Source: MGBC124762 sp048201935 (GTDB taxonomy: Bacteria > Bacillota > Clostridia > Oscillospirales > Oscillospiraceae). From it: 64,000 nt of DNA. Made by a program: the position numbers and the translations under genes. The notes under the pieces are model-generated. The model made no database searches. It was not told the DNA's origin and saw nothing but the letters and a program-made list of their open reading frames with translations. Shown piece by piece: positions 42,366 to 51,103 of this stretch (position 1 is its first letter; every line of letters begins with the position of its first letter). Location of the stretch: contig DBFBGR010000003.1 in assembly GCA_048201935.1 (NCBI GenBank), forward strand, positions 1-64,000, read 5' to 3'.

Positions 42366-43418
42366 TTACTTTTTGTTCTTGCGCAGCAGCACGATGCTCT
42401 GGATGACCAGGAACAGGCAGAGCATGACGGCCACGGTGATGTTGGACCACCAGGCCTGGTCAAAGCCCAGAGCGGCCACGATGCGCTTGATGGTGTTCAG
42501 ACTGAGCACGCCGAAGAAGCTGCCCACCACGTTACCCACGCCGCCGGTGAGCAGCGTGCCGCCGATGATGGACGAGGCGATGGCGTTCATCTCGTCTCCC
42601 GCACCGTAGGCCACGTCGCCGCCGCCGGTGTGGAGGAAGTAGAGCACGCCGCCCAGTCCGGCCAGCACGCCGCACAGCACGTGGGCCAGGAACTTGGTCC
42701 GGCGGACGTTGATGCCCAGCATGTTGGCGCTTTGGCTGTTGCCGCCCACGGCGTAGAAGCCGCGGCCCAGCTTGGTCCAGCGCAGCAAGCAGAACAGGGC
42801 CACCACCACCAGCAGCGCCACGATGACGCCGATCTCCACATAGGCGTCGATGTAGTTGCCCAGCTTGTTGGTGGAGCCAAGGCCCGGCACGGTGATGCGG
42901 GTGTCCTTCACCGCCAGGAAGTCGGGGTTGGTGACCCGGACGGGCTCCTTGCTTACGATGGTGGTCATGCCCTTGGCAAAGAACATCCCCGCCAGGGAGA
43001 CGATGAAGGGCTGGATGCCCAGATGGGCCACCAAAAAGCCCTGGACCACGCCAAAGGCCAGGCCGATGGCCAGACCGATGAGGATGGCGGTGGGCAGGCT
43101 GCCGCCCTGCCGCTCCAGGTGTACCGCGCAGGTCATGCACACCAGGCACGTGACGCCGCCGACGCTGATGTCGATGCCCCCGGTGATCATGACCACGCTC
43201 ATGCCGCAGGCCAGAACGATGAGGGAGGCGTTGTTGTTGAGGATGTCCAGGAAGGTCTGGCCCTTGGCGAAGCCGCCGCCCAGACCGAACACGGCGAAGA
43301 GGTACAACAGGAAGAACACCGCAATGGTGATGGAGAGCAGCAGGTTGGTGTCGCTGATGGCGACCCGCTCTTTATTGCTGAGACGGCCCTGCTTGTCGAT
43401 GGCGATCCCCTTCGGCAT
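42366..43418 (-). CDS. Sugar ABC transporter permease (YjfF/RbsC type)
   Basis: 350 residues, eight or more membrane segments, with the BPD_transp_2 family pattern (GGIDISVGGVTCLVCM, near residue 85; ALGFDQAWW at the C-terminus). It pairs with the next permease to form a heterodimeric channel as in YtfT/YjfF. In this operon it should carry arabinose (possibly arabinofuranose). One base separates it from the previous gene's stop. Confidence 0.9.
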   Translation of the reverse strand: MPKGIAIDKQGRLSNKERVAISDTNLLLSITIAVFFLLYLFAVFGLGGGFAKGQTFLDILNNNASLIVLACGMSVVMITGGIDISVGGVTCLVCMTCAVHLERQGGSLPTAILIGLAIGLAFGVVQGFLVAHLGIQPFIVSLAGMFFAKGMTTIVSKEPVRVTNPDFLAVKDTRITVPGLGSTNKLGNYIDAYVEIGVIVALLVVVALFCLLRWTKLGRGFYAVGGNSQSANMLGINVRRTKFLAHVLCGVLAGLGGVLYFLHTGGGDVAYGAGDEMNAIASSIIGGTLLTGGVGNVVGSFFGVLSLNTIKRIVAALGFDQAWWSNITVAVMLCLFLVIQSIVLLRKNKK

Positions 43419-43419
43419 C

Positions 43420-44529
43420 TCAGGCCACCTCCTTCCCGGCCTTGGCAGGCGCTTTTTTCAGCTTGGACAGTTTCTCACGCACCACCGGGGCGCTGAGCAC
43501 CACCAGCAAGATGACCACCACCGCCTTATAGGCGGGCAGGGCGGCGGAGGAGACGTTCTTGCTGAACAAGGTGACGTTCAAAAACTGGATGACGTAAGCG
43601 CCCAGGATGGAGCCGTAGATGTTGAACTTGCCGCCGGAGAGGGCGTTGCCGCCCAGGGCCACGGCCAGGATGGCGTCCATCTCGATGTTCTCGGCGATGC
43701 GAGAGTAGTTGATGGAGCCGCTGCGGCTGACCTGGATGAAGCCGGCGATGGCCACGCAGAAGCCCAGGATCATGTAGGTCATGAGCTTAATGAGCTGGGG
43801 GTTCAGGCCGTTGAGCCGGGCGGAGCTGGCGTTGATGCCCACCGACTGGGTGTAGAGCCCCAGGTTGGTGAACTTCAGCGCCGCCCAGAACAGTAGGATC
43901 ATAAAGGCGGTGATGAAGATGGGCGTGGGGATGGGCACGCCGGGCAGGAAGGTGCCGGCGTACTTGAACACCGGGTCGGTGACGAAGGGGAGCTGGTTGT
44001 TGTTGATCCAGGCGGCGATGGACCGCCCGGCGGTGAACAGGATCAGCGTGGCCACCATGGGCTGGATCTTGAAGTAGGCCACCAGGGTGCCGTTGAACGC
44101 GCCAAAGCACAAACTCACCAAAATGCCCACGAAGAGGGCCAAAAAGAGGTTGGCCTGCATGGTGTCGGTGGCGGTCATGCCGCCGGAGACCAGCCGGAGG
44201 ATGACGCTGCCGGCGATGGCCATGGCCGCGCCCACCGAGATGTCCTGCCCGCCGGAGGAGGCGGTGACCAACGTCATGCCGATGGACAGGATGACCAGCT
44301 CCGAGGCGTTGTCCAGCACCGAGATGACGTTGCCGGTGAGCACCGGGTTGCCCAGGCTGTTCTCCTTCATGGTGATGGCGAAGAAGGAGGGGTTGGTGAT
44401 CAGGTTATAGAGCACCAGCAGGGCCAGGGCCGCCAGAGGGATAAAAAGCTGCTGGCGCATCAGCCGCTTGACCAAATTCTCCTTGGGGCTTTGGAGCTTC
44501 TTTTTTGATTCCTTGACAGGGGTATTCAC
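43420..44529 (-). CDS. Sugar ABC transporter permease (YtfT type)
   Basis: 369 residues. Membrane-spanning permease of the ribose/galactofuranose class, with the conserved SGGQDISVGAAMAIAG loop near residue 90 and VALGGNALSGGKFNIYGS near 292. The N-terminal 40 residues are cytoplasmic and basic. Its start overlaps the ATPase gene by four bases. Confidence 0.9.
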   Translation of the reverse strand: MNTPVKESKKKLQSPKENLVKRLMRQQLFIPLAALALLVLYNLITNPSFFAITMKENSLGNPVLTGNVISVLDNASELVILSIGMTLVTASSGGQDISVGAAMAIAGSVILRLVSGGMTATDTMQANLFLALFVGILVSLCFGAFNGTLVAYFKIQPMVATLILFTAGRSIAAWINNNQLPFVTDPVFKYAGTFLPGVPIPTPIFITAFMILLFWAALKFTNLGLYTQSVGINASSARLNGLNPQLIKLMTYMILGFCVAIAGFIQVSRSGSINYSRIAENIEMDAILAVALGGNALSGGKFNIYGSILGAYVIQFLNVTLFSKNVSSAALPAYKAVVVILLVVLSAPVVREKLSKLKKAPAKAGKEVA

Positions 44530-46043
44530 TGTGCCTCACCTCCCGCGATGGTCGTCATGATCTTGTCCTGGGTCAGGTCCTGACCGCTGAGCTCGCCTAC
44601 GGCTTTGCGGTCGCGCATGACCACCAGCCGAGAGCAGGTGCGCAGCATCTCGTCGATCTCCGAGGAGATGAAGGTGACGCTCTTGCCCTCGGCGGCCAGC
44701 TTCAGCACCAGCTTTTGAATTTCTACCTTGGTGCCGATGTCGATGCCCCGGGTGGGCTCGTCCAGGATCAGGTACTTGGGGTCGGTGAGCAGCCACCGGG
44801 CCAGGATGACCTTCTGCTGGTTGCCGCCGGACAGGGACTTGATGGGGGTGTCCGCCGAGGCGGTCTTGATCTCCAGCAGCTTGATGTACTCGTCGGCAAA
44901 AGCCTCGGCCTGGGCCCGGGAGAAGGGCCGGAAGAAGCCCTTCATCACCTGCAGGGCCAGGATGATGTTTTCCCGGACGCTGAGGTCGCCCACGATGCCG
45001 TCGCCCTTGCGGTCCTCGGGCAGATAGCCGATGCCTTTTTTCATGGCCTGAAGGGGCTTGTGGATGCGCACGCTCTGGCCGTCCATCTTCACGCTGCCGC
45101 CGGTGACGTGGTCGGCGCCGAAGATGGCCCGGACGCACTCGCTGCGGCCCGAGCCCAGAAGTCCGGTGAAGCCGTTGACCTCGCCCTTGCGGATGGAGAA
45201 GTCGAAGGGCTTGATGCCCGCGCTACTGCAAAGGCCCTGGGCCTCCAGCACGGGGGCCTCTGCGGTGTCCGCGGTGACAATGCCGGCCTCGCCCTTGATG
45301 TCGGCCATGTCGTCCAGCTCCTTGCCCAGCATCTTGGACACCAACTGGACCCGGGGCAGGTCCTGGATGACGTATTCTCCCACCAACTGGCCGTCCCGGA
45401 GGACGGTGATGCGGTCGCAGACCTCGTAGACCTGGTCCAGGAAGTGAGTGACGAAGATGATGCCCACGCCCTTGGCCTTCAGATCACGCATGAGGCCGAA
45501 GAGCTTTTGCACCTCCTGCTCGTCCAGGGAGGAGGTGGGCTCGTCCAAAATGAGGACCTTACACTCCATGTCCACCGCCCGGGCGATGGCCACCATCTGC
45601 TGCACGGCGATGGAGCATGAGCCAAGCTGCTGCTTGGGGCTGGCGGGGATGCCCAGGGAGGTCAGGATCTTCTTGGCCCCGGCGTTCATCTTGCGCCAGC
45701 TGGCCCCCGCGCCCTTGGTGCGGCCGATGTACATATTCTCCGCCACAGTCAGGTTGGGGCAGAGGGTGATCTCCTGGTAGACGGTGCTGATGCCCGCGTG
45801 CTGGGCGTCCTGGGGCGAGCGGATGACGGCGGCGCCTTCCTGACCGCTGATGTAGATCTGCCCGCCGTCCTTGGGATAGACGCCGGTGAGCACCTTGATG
45901 AGGGTGGATTTTCCCGCGCCGTTCTCTCCCATCAGGGCGTGGATCTCACCTTGGCGCAGGGTGAAGTCCACGTCCTGGAGGGCACGCACGCCGGGGAAGT
46001 ATTTGCAGATGCCGCGCATTTCCAATACCGCGCCTTCCTGCAT
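44526..46043 (-). CDS. Sugar ABC transporter ATP-binding protein (AraG/YtfR type)
   Basis: 505 residues with two fused ABC domains. Domain 1: Walker A GENGAGKSTLIK near residue 38 and Walker B LILDEPTSSLD; its signature region (GSCSIAVQQM) is degenerate. Domain 2: degenerate Walker A GLLGSGRSECV near 290, full signature LSGGNQQKV and LILDEPTRGID. This asymmetry is normal for monosaccharide importers of this class. It energises uptake by the two permeases downstream. Confidence 0.93.
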   Translation of the reverse strand: MQEGAVLEMRGICKYFPGVRALQDVDFTLRQGEIHALMGENGAGKSTLIKVLTGVYPKDGGQIYISGQEGAAVIRSPQDAQHAGISTVYQEITLCPNLTVAENMYIGRTKGAGASWRKMNAGAKKILTSLGIPASPKQQLGSCSIAVQQMVAIARAVDMECKVLILDEPTSSLDEQEVQKLFGLMRDLKAKGVGIIFVTHFLDQVYEVCDRITVLRDGQLVGEYVIQDLPRVQLVSKMLGKELDDMADIKGEAGIVTADTAEAPVLEAQGLCSSAGIKPFDFSIRKGEVNGFTGLLGSGRSECVRAIFGADHVTGGSVKMDGQSVRIHKPLQAMKKGIGYLPEDRKGDGIVGDLSVRENIILALQVMKGFFRPFSRAQAEAFADEYIKLLEIKTASADTPIKSLSGGNQQKVILARWLLTDPKYLILDEPTRGIDIGTKVEIQKLVLKLAAEGKSVTFISSEIDEMLRTCSRLVVMRDRKAVGELSGQDLTQDKIMTTIAGGEAQ

Positions 46044-46074
46044 AGGGACACGCCTCCATTCTTTTGATATTGAA

Positions 46075-46108
46075 ACGCGCGGCGCGGCTGGTATGCCGCG
46101 CCGCGTGT
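46075..46108 (-). terminator. Hairpin between the binding-protein and ATPase genes
   Basis: A 14-bp stem of ACGCGCGGCGCGGC type (46075-46088) pairs with 46095-46108 across a six-base loop with one G-U pair. On the minus strand a short T tract follows, so partial termination or mRNA protection is expected. That would raise the level of the binding protein over the membrane components. Confidence 0.6.
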
Positions 46109-46144
46109 CGGATCACAGGGTGTTAGATGATGTAGTTGTCCCGA

Positions 46145-47161
46145 TCAGGTGCCGTAGGTGGCCACGTCCTCGGCGGTAACGGTGTCGCAGTCAAAGCCCT
46201 GCTCGGGGGTGTAGATGATCTTCTGAGCGGGGGTCTTGCCGGCCACCAGGTCCTTGATGATGCCGTCCACGGTCTCGGCCTGCAGGGGGTTGCACAGGCC
46301 CATGTAGTTCCAGCGGCCCTCCAGCACGGACTCGAAGGCCCACTTGTCGCTGTCAAAGCCCATCAGGATCACGTCGCCACCCTTGCCGTGGGTGATGCCG
46401 GCGGCGTCCAGAGCGGCCTCAGCGCCGCGGGCCATGCCGTTGTTCTCGGCGTAGATGACGTTGAAGGACTTGCCAGAGTTGATGACGGACTGGACGATGG
46501 TCTTGGCGGTCTCCTCGCTCCAGTCGGCGGTCTGCTGGGTGACATAGTTCCAGTTGCCCTCAGCGGCGACCTTTTCGTCCAGAGCGCCGGTGCGGCCGAG
46601 CTGAGCGTCGGAGCCCATGTGGCCCTGGATGTGGATGATGTTGTACTCGTCCAGACCCTGAGCGGCCAGCCAATCCACGGCGGTCTTGCCCTCGGCGGGC
46701 ATGTCGGAGACCACGGCGGCCACATACATGCTCTCGTCGGCCTCCAGCATACGGTCAAAGAGGATGATCTGGGTGCCGGCGGCCTGGGCGTCCTTCAGCA
46801 CGGTGTCCCAGCCGGTGGTGGAGGCGGGGGAGAGGAGCAGGAAGTCCACCTCGTCCTGGATCATCTGCTGGGCGGTGGCGATCTGCTGCGCGGCGTCGTT
46901 GTTGTTATAGAAGGTGGTCTTGTAGCCGTTGGCCTCGGTGAAGGTGGCCCGCATGGCCGCGTCGTTGGCGGTGCGGTAGCCGGACTCGTTGGGGTCGTTG
47001 TTGATGACGCCCACGGTGATGAGCTCGTTGGTCACGGGAGCGTCAGTAGCGGGAGTATCGGTGGTGGGGGTATCCGTGGGGTCGGTGCTGCCGTTGCCGC
47101 CGCAAGCGGCCAGGGCCAGGAGCATGACCAGCGCCAAAGCGAGAGCGAGATACTTTTTCAT
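46145..47161 (-). CDS. Sugar-binding lipoprotein of the arabinose ABC importer
   Basis: 338 residues from the ATG at 47161 (GGAGG eight bases upstream); upstream in-frame codons lie in the leader. A lipoprotein signal ends LALAAC with Cys20, followed by a Thr/Pro/Asp-rich linker (about 25-45), then a periplasmic-binding-protein domain of the ribose/galactofuranose class (Peripla_BP_4). First gene of the seven-gene operon; expected to capture L-arabinose or arabinofuranose outside the membrane. Substrate is inferred from araA/araD. Confidence 0.9.
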   Translation of the reverse strand: MKKYLALALALVMLLALAACGGNGSTDPTDTPTTDTPATDAPVTNELITVGVINNDPNESGYRTANDAAMRATFTEANGYKTTFYNNNDAAQQIATAQQMIQDEVDFLLLSPASTTGWDTVLKDAQAAGTQIILFDRMLEADESMYVAAVVSDMPAEGKTAVDWLAAQGLDEYNIIHIQGHMGSDAQLGRTGALDEKVAAEGNWNYVTQQTADWSEETAKTIVQSVINSGKSFNVIYAENNGMARGAEAALDAAGITHGKGGDVILMGFDSDKWAFESVLEGRWNYMGLCNPLQAETVDGIIKDLVAGKTPAQKIIYTPEQGFDCDTVTAEDVATYGT

Positions 47162-47234
47162 TGCAAATGCCTCCATCTTGATAAAATTGTCCTTCCGGCC
47201 GGCCAAAGCGGAGCCGTTCAGACTCTGTACTCAA

Positions 47235-47263
47235 AGCATAGCGGCTTTCGTGATAAATGTCAA
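47235..47263 (-). promoter_or_regulatory. Sigma-A promoter of the arabinose operon
   Basis: On the minus strand TTGACA (47258-47263), 17-base spacer, TATGCT (47235-47240), about 74 bases upstream of the binding-protein ATG. Candidate operator half-sites lie just upstream of the -35. Confidence 0.85.
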
Positions 47264-47266
47264 TAG

Positions 47267-47426
47267 ATTTGTCTGTAATTTGTATAAACTTTGTGCAATT
47301 AAACAATACAAATTGAAAAACCGCCTGCCAAAGAAAATGAGAATCTGGATAAATTATCCTGATTTGCTATTGATTTGCAGAAAAGTATAAAAGTTTGAAA
47401 AAATAATATTCGAAAAAATTTGTACG
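47267..47426. promoter_or_regulatory. Candidate AraR-type operator sites in the divergent region
   Basis: An inverted pair AATTTGTAT (47277-47285) and ATACAAATT (47306-47314) is spaced by 20 bases. A further ATTTGTCTG lies near 47268, and ATTTGTACG at 47418-47426 matches half of the ATTTGTACGTACAAAT-type operator known for AraR. The remaining AT-rich DNA of this 411-base gap holds the two divergent promoters and nothing else recognised. Binding of the adjacent regulator is inferred. Confidence 0.6.
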
Positions 47427-47509
47427 CTTTTTGAGAACGGGACGGGATTTTTTCACGAATTTTGCACAAAAACCGGGGACAAGCTCAGGGGAGCGGGGGA
47501 AACTTGGCC

Positions 47510-47538
47510 TTGCAACCGGGGCCGGGCTCGGCTATAAT
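47510..47538 (+). promoter_or_regulatory. Sigma-A promoter of the AraR-like regulator
   Basis: TTGCAA (47510-47515), 17-base spacer, TATAAT (47533-47538), 35 bases before the regulator ATG. Confidence 0.8.
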
Positions 47539-47572
47539 TTCCAAAGAAGCATATGTGGAGGGAGGGAGCGCT

Positions 47573-48670
47573 ATGCCGCACAAATATCAAGCCATCGCCG
47601 AGGAGCTCTCCATCCACATCCGGGCGGGCAAGTACGCCAACGCCCAGACCCTGCCCACGGAGATGGAGCTGGTGGAGGAGTACCAGGTCAGCCGCCAGAC
47701 GGTGCGCCAGGCCTTGTCGGTGCTGGTGAAGGGCGGGCTCATCGAAAAGCGCCAGGGCAGCGGCTCCTACATCCGCCGGGGCAAGGCGGAGAGCCTCGCC
47801 GCCCCCAGCCGGAGCGTGGCGGTGATCACCACCTATATCAGCGATTACATCTTCCCCAGCATCCTCCGGGAGATCGAGACCGTCCTGGCCCGGAACAACT
47901 GCACCACGCTGCTGTACTCCACCCAGAACCTGGTGGACAACGAGCGGGCCATCCTCAACAACCTGCTCACCACCCCGGTGGACGGCATTTTGGTGGAGGG
48001 GAGCAAGACGGTGCTGCCCAATCCCAACCTGGACCTCTACCAGCAGTTCATCGCCCGGGACATCCCCTTGGTGTTCTTCCACGGGGCCTACCCCAGCCTG
48101 CCTCAAGCTTTGTCGGTGATGGACGACAACCAGGGCGGCGGGCGGCTCTTGGTGGAGTACCTCTATAAAAAGGACCATGACCGCATCGGCGGCATCTTCA
48201 AAAGCGACGATATCCAGGGTCTGCAGCGCTACGAGGGCTATACCGCCGCCCTGCGGGACCTGGGCTGCTCGCTGGACGACCGGCGGGTCATCTGGTACGA
48301 CACCGAGACCAAGGACCAGCTCCTCAACGCCCCCTTTCCCCAGCGGAGCCGGGCGGCGGAGATCATGCTGGACAAGCTGGAGGGATTGCTGAAGGAGTGC
48401 ACGGCCATCGTGTGCTACAACGACGAGATCGCCAACTTCGTGGTCAATAGCCTCCTGCGTAAGGGCGTGGACGTGCCCGGGCAGGTGGCGGTGGTCAGCT
48501 TTGACAACAGCCGCTACAGCGACCTCTCCCCCGTGCCCATCACCTCCCTCTCCCACGGCAGGGACAACGTGGGCCAGCGGGCGGCGGAGCTGATCCTGCA
48601 GCTCCTGCGTGGCGAGGGCGGTGTCTCCCAGCAGGTCCCCTGGACCCTGGTGGAAAAGTCCAGCGGGTGA
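47573..48670 (+). CDS. araR: AraR-like transcriptional regulator (GntR DNA-binding + LacI-type effector domain)
   Basis: 365 residues from the ATG at 47573 (GGGAGG before it). N-terminal GntR winged helix about 1-68 (PTEMELVEEYQVSRQTVRQAL), then a periplasmic-binding-protein-like effector domain about 80-365. This domain order is the one of B. subtilis AraR, which represses arabinose genes until L-arabinose binds. It is divergent from the arabinose operon and probably also represses itself. Confidence 0.88.
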   Translation: MPHKYQAIAEELSIHIRAGKYANAQTLPTEMELVEEYQVSRQTVRQALSVLVKGGLIEKRQGSGSYIRRGKAESLAAPSRSVAVITTYISDYIFPSILREIETVLARNNCTTLLYSTQNLVDNERAILNNLLTTPVDGILVEGSKTVLPNPNLDLYQQFIARDIPLVFFHGAYPSLPQALSVMDDNQGGGRLLVEYLYKKDHDRIGGIFKSDDIQGLQRYEGYTAALRDLGCSLDDRRVIWYDTETKDQLLNAPFPQRSRAAEIMLDKLEGLLKECTAIVCYNDEIANFVVNSLLRKGVDVPGQVAVVSFDNSRYSDLSPVPITSLSHGRDNVGQRAAELILQLLRGEGGVSQQVPWTLVEKSSG

Positions 48671-48700
48671 GACCGGCCCGGGCTGATGCGGATGTCGGCC

Positions 48701-48744
48701 ACCAAAAAGCGCGTGGAAACTTTTGTTTCCACGCGCTTTTTGGT
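48701..48744. terminator. Bidirectional terminator between araR and the DUF4832 gene
   Basis: A perfect 20-bp stem (48701-48720 with 48725-48744) with a TTTT loop contains A and T runs on each flank. It lies between convergent genes. Confidence 0.92.
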
Positions 48745-48758
48745 GCCTGTCTCTTGGG

Positions 48759-50762
48759 CTAGGCCGGATGCTGGATCAAGACCACCTTGGCTGTTTGGGG
48801 AGCCAGCGACCTGTCTGCCAGCCAGAAAAGGCTGGCCCTTTCCAGGGCGCCCTCCAGTTGGATGTGTTTGCCCGGCGTCAGTTCCCAAAGGGTCAGGAAC
48901 TGGCCGTCCGCACTGTATGACGCGGCGTATACCCGTCCCTGGGGCGGTGTGCCGGTGGCGGTCAATTCTCCGTCGAGGGTACACTGCCAGTTCAGCGTGC
49001 CCAATGTACCAGCGTAGCCGCTCACCGTAGTCGACTTGGTGACCTGGGTGGCGCCGATGAGATTGGCCCCCAACGCTTCATCCCAGATGCCGTTGCCTTT
49101 GTTGGCAAAGCGAAGGCTCCGCTTGTTTTCGCTGCGCTCCTTGGGGTCGGTGATCTTGAGATAGATCTCATATTCCCCGGTGGGGACCTCTTTGTCAAAG
49201 CTGGTCAGGGGCAGGGAAAAGGCCAACTCGTGCCAGGCGGCCTTGTTGTCGGCCAGGCTGTTGAGGCTGGGCCGCCAGGTCCGAGGGTCGATGTCGGTGG
49301 CGGCCTGATAGACCGAGCCGTTTGCTTTTGATTTGAGGAAAACGCTCACTGCTTTGGCGTTGATGATGTTACCAAAGCCCACGTTTTGGATAGAGCCCTG
49401 GAACTTCAATTCGCCGTTTTGAGGTACAGAGGAACTGGCGTTGGCGTCTCGGAGAACGATGCGGTAGCCCAGTCGGTCCCGCCAGTATTCCAGGCCGTTT
49501 TTTCCAGCGTAGACCGGGTCGTAGAGGGGCTCCACCTGGACGCCACGGTCCTCATAGGGTCTGGTGACATATTGGGTGTACTTGCTGTCTGAGACAGAAA
49601 TGTCTTTCATGTTATCGTAGGAGAAGCTGGCCCAGCGCTTGTGGACAGCGTGGTCATAGTCCGCGTTTAGATAGACCGTCTGGGCATAAGCGGCCTCCCA
49701 GGCCACAAAGGGATAGGTATTCCAAAGGGTCTGGCCACCCTGGGCCTCTCCGCCGTAGAGGGTATTCTGGCCGCGAAGCCAGGTCATGACCTTGGCCCGG
49801 TCATACTCCTCTCCCAGAGGCGCACCCTCCCAACCGGCTCCTTCGGACAGAGAGCCCCAGTCGTCTGGGTAGTCCTCGTCTCCTTTGTCGGCTCCGTAGG
49901 CGTAGCTGTCGTTGAACAGGCCAAAGCGGGCCTCGGGCGTGCCCGGCTGAGGGGCGGGGACCTGGTCGATGGTATCAAAGGTGTAATGTGTGCCGTATTT
50001 GCTGTTATACCAGGACAGGAACGCACCGGCGTGGACGGTGATACACCGGGAGCTGGGCACCGCGTCCAACAGGGCGTCCAGCAGCCAGGTATAGGCCTCG
50101 GGGCTTGTGCCAAAGGTAGTGGAGTGCATTTCGCCCCAGGGGCCGAAAAAGCCGCCGTCCACCGCCATGATGACATCCTCGTATTCATGAAGGATGGGCT
50201 TGAGTTGGGCGATGTGGGTCAGGAGCGTTTCCTTGTCCGGCTCGATCTGGGGCAAGCGCATGGCATCCTTGGAGTCGTCATAGCTCCATCCCTCACCATC
50301 GTAGGTAAAGCGGACGAGAACTACATTTTCGCTGTCGCGCACCTCCTGAAGCCTGGCGCGGATGTAGGCCAGGCCGTCATCTGTGATAGGTTGGGAGGTG
50401 CCGTACGACCAGGACGAGGAGGAGGTGCCGCTCTTGGGCTTGGCGGTCAGGGCGTTGGAGGAGTAATTGCGCAGATCAAAATAGACGTGGCTGATCCGGG
50501 TGGCAATGGAGACGTTGGACACGATCTGGGGCGTTTCGCCTACCTCCATCTCTCCCTTGCCCTTGCCGGACACTGGGACCACCATGCCGTCGTTGGGGAT
50601 ATAAAAGCCCCGGTCGGGGTTAGGGATGTCCACGGGGTCTTCCGTGTAATCCAGATTTTGAGGGACCAGCTGTTCCTCCGCGGCCAGAGCGGGCGCGGCC
50701 AAGGGCAGGGCCAGGCACAGACAGAGAGATATAGCCAGCGCGCGGCCAAATAACCGTCTCAT
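48759..50762 (-). CDS. Secreted DUF4832/DUF4874-type protein
   Basis: 667 residues from the ATG at 50762 (AAGGAGG eight bases before). A signal peptide (about 1-27) indicates export. The next part resembles the DUF4874 domain (NPDRGFYIPND near residue 45, a barrel region with DGGFFGPWGEMH near 200), followed by a DUF4832-like domain and a C-terminal beta region. Such proteins are seen in gut bacteria and are presumed glycan-active, but no activity is established. No anchor motif is visible at the C-terminus. Confidence 0.75.
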   Translation of the reverse strand: MRRLFGRALAISLCLCLALPLAAPALAAEEQLVPQNLDYTEDPVDIPNPDRGFYIPNDGMVVPVSGKGKGEMEVGETPQIVSNVSIATRISHVYFDLRNYSSNALTAKPKSGTSSSSWSYGTSQPITDDGLAYIRARLQEVRDSENVVLVRFTYDGEGWSYDDSKDAMRLPQIEPDKETLLTHIAQLKPILHEYEDVIMAVDGGFFGPWGEMHSTTFGTSPEAYTWLLDALLDAVPSSRCITVHAGAFLSWYNSKYGTHYTFDTIDQVPAPQPGTPEARFGLFNDSYAYGADKGDEDYPDDWGSLSEGAGWEGAPLGEEYDRAKVMTWLRGQNTLYGGEAQGGQTLWNTYPFVAWEAAYAQTVYLNADYDHAVHKRWASFSYDNMKDISVSDSKYTQYVTRPYEDRGVQVEPLYDPVYAGKNGLEYWRDRLGYRIVLRDANASSSVPQNGELKFQGSIQNVGFGNIINAKAVSVFLKSKANGSVYQAATDIDPRTWRPSLNSLADNKAAWHELAFSLPLTSFDKEVPTGEYEIYLKITDPKERSENKRSLRFANKGNGIWDEALGANLIGATQVTKSTTVSGYAGTLGTLNWQCTLDGELTATGTPPQGRVYAASYSADGQFLTLWELTPGKHIQLEGALERASLFWLADRSLAPQTAKVVLIQHPA

Positions 50763-50799
50763 TATAACGACCTCCTTGATCGTATTCAATATCCATTTC

Positions 50800-50828
50800 A
50801 TTATAACATAATAGGGAAGCGGCCACAA
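50800..50828 (-). promoter_or_regulatory. Promoter of the DUF4832 gene
   Basis: On the minus strand TTGTGG (50823-50828), 17-base spacer, TATAAT (50800-50805), 38 bases before the ATG. Confidence 0.75.
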
Positions 50829-50860
50829 GGGCGACGAGAGCTGTACGTCAAAGCCTGCCA

Positions 50861-50896
50861 AAAAGCGTCTGAAAACTATGGTTTTCAGACGCTTTT
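50861..50896 (-). terminator. Terminator of tRNA-Thr
   Basis: AAAAGCGTCTGAAAAC (50861-50876) pairs with 50881-50896 across a TATG loop, with A/T flanks, directly downstream of the minus-strand tRNA-Thr. Confidence 0.9.
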
Positions 50897-50898
50897 GT

Positions 50899-50973
50899 TG
50901 GAGCTACTGGTCAGAATCGAACTGACAACCTTCTCATTACGAGTGAGATGCTCTACCATTGAGCCACAGTAGC
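50899..50973 (-). tRNA. tRNA-Thr (anticodon CGT), CCA encoded
   Basis: On the minus strand the acceptor GCTACTG pairs with CAGTAGC, discriminator T, CCA. The anticodon loop CTCGTAA between TCTCA and TGAGA gives CGT, reading ACG codons. Confidence 0.95.
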
Positions 50974-50998
50974 GTATGAACTTTTCTGGTGCTCAGGT

Positions 50999-51027
50999 AC
51001 TATACCACATTTTCCAACCATCGTCAA
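50999..51027 (-). promoter_or_regulatory. Sigma-A promoter of tRNA-Thr
   Basis: On the minus strand TTGACG (51022-51027), 17-base spacer, TATAGT (50999-51004), about 26 bases before the tRNA. Confidence 0.85.
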
Positions 51028-51036
51028 GTCCGGCAG

Positions 51037-51066
51037 TTGCATACTTTTTCCCATTTATGCTATACT
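51037..51066 (+). promoter_or_regulatory. Promoter of the eutT-eutN fragment
   Basis: TTGCAT (51037-51042), 18-base spacer, TATACT (51061-51066), 37 bases before the eutT-like ATG; divergent from the tRNA-Thr promoter. Confidence 0.7.
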
Positions 51067-51103
51067 ACACAAAAGAAATGTTGGGACGAAAGGGGCCGGG
51101 GTC

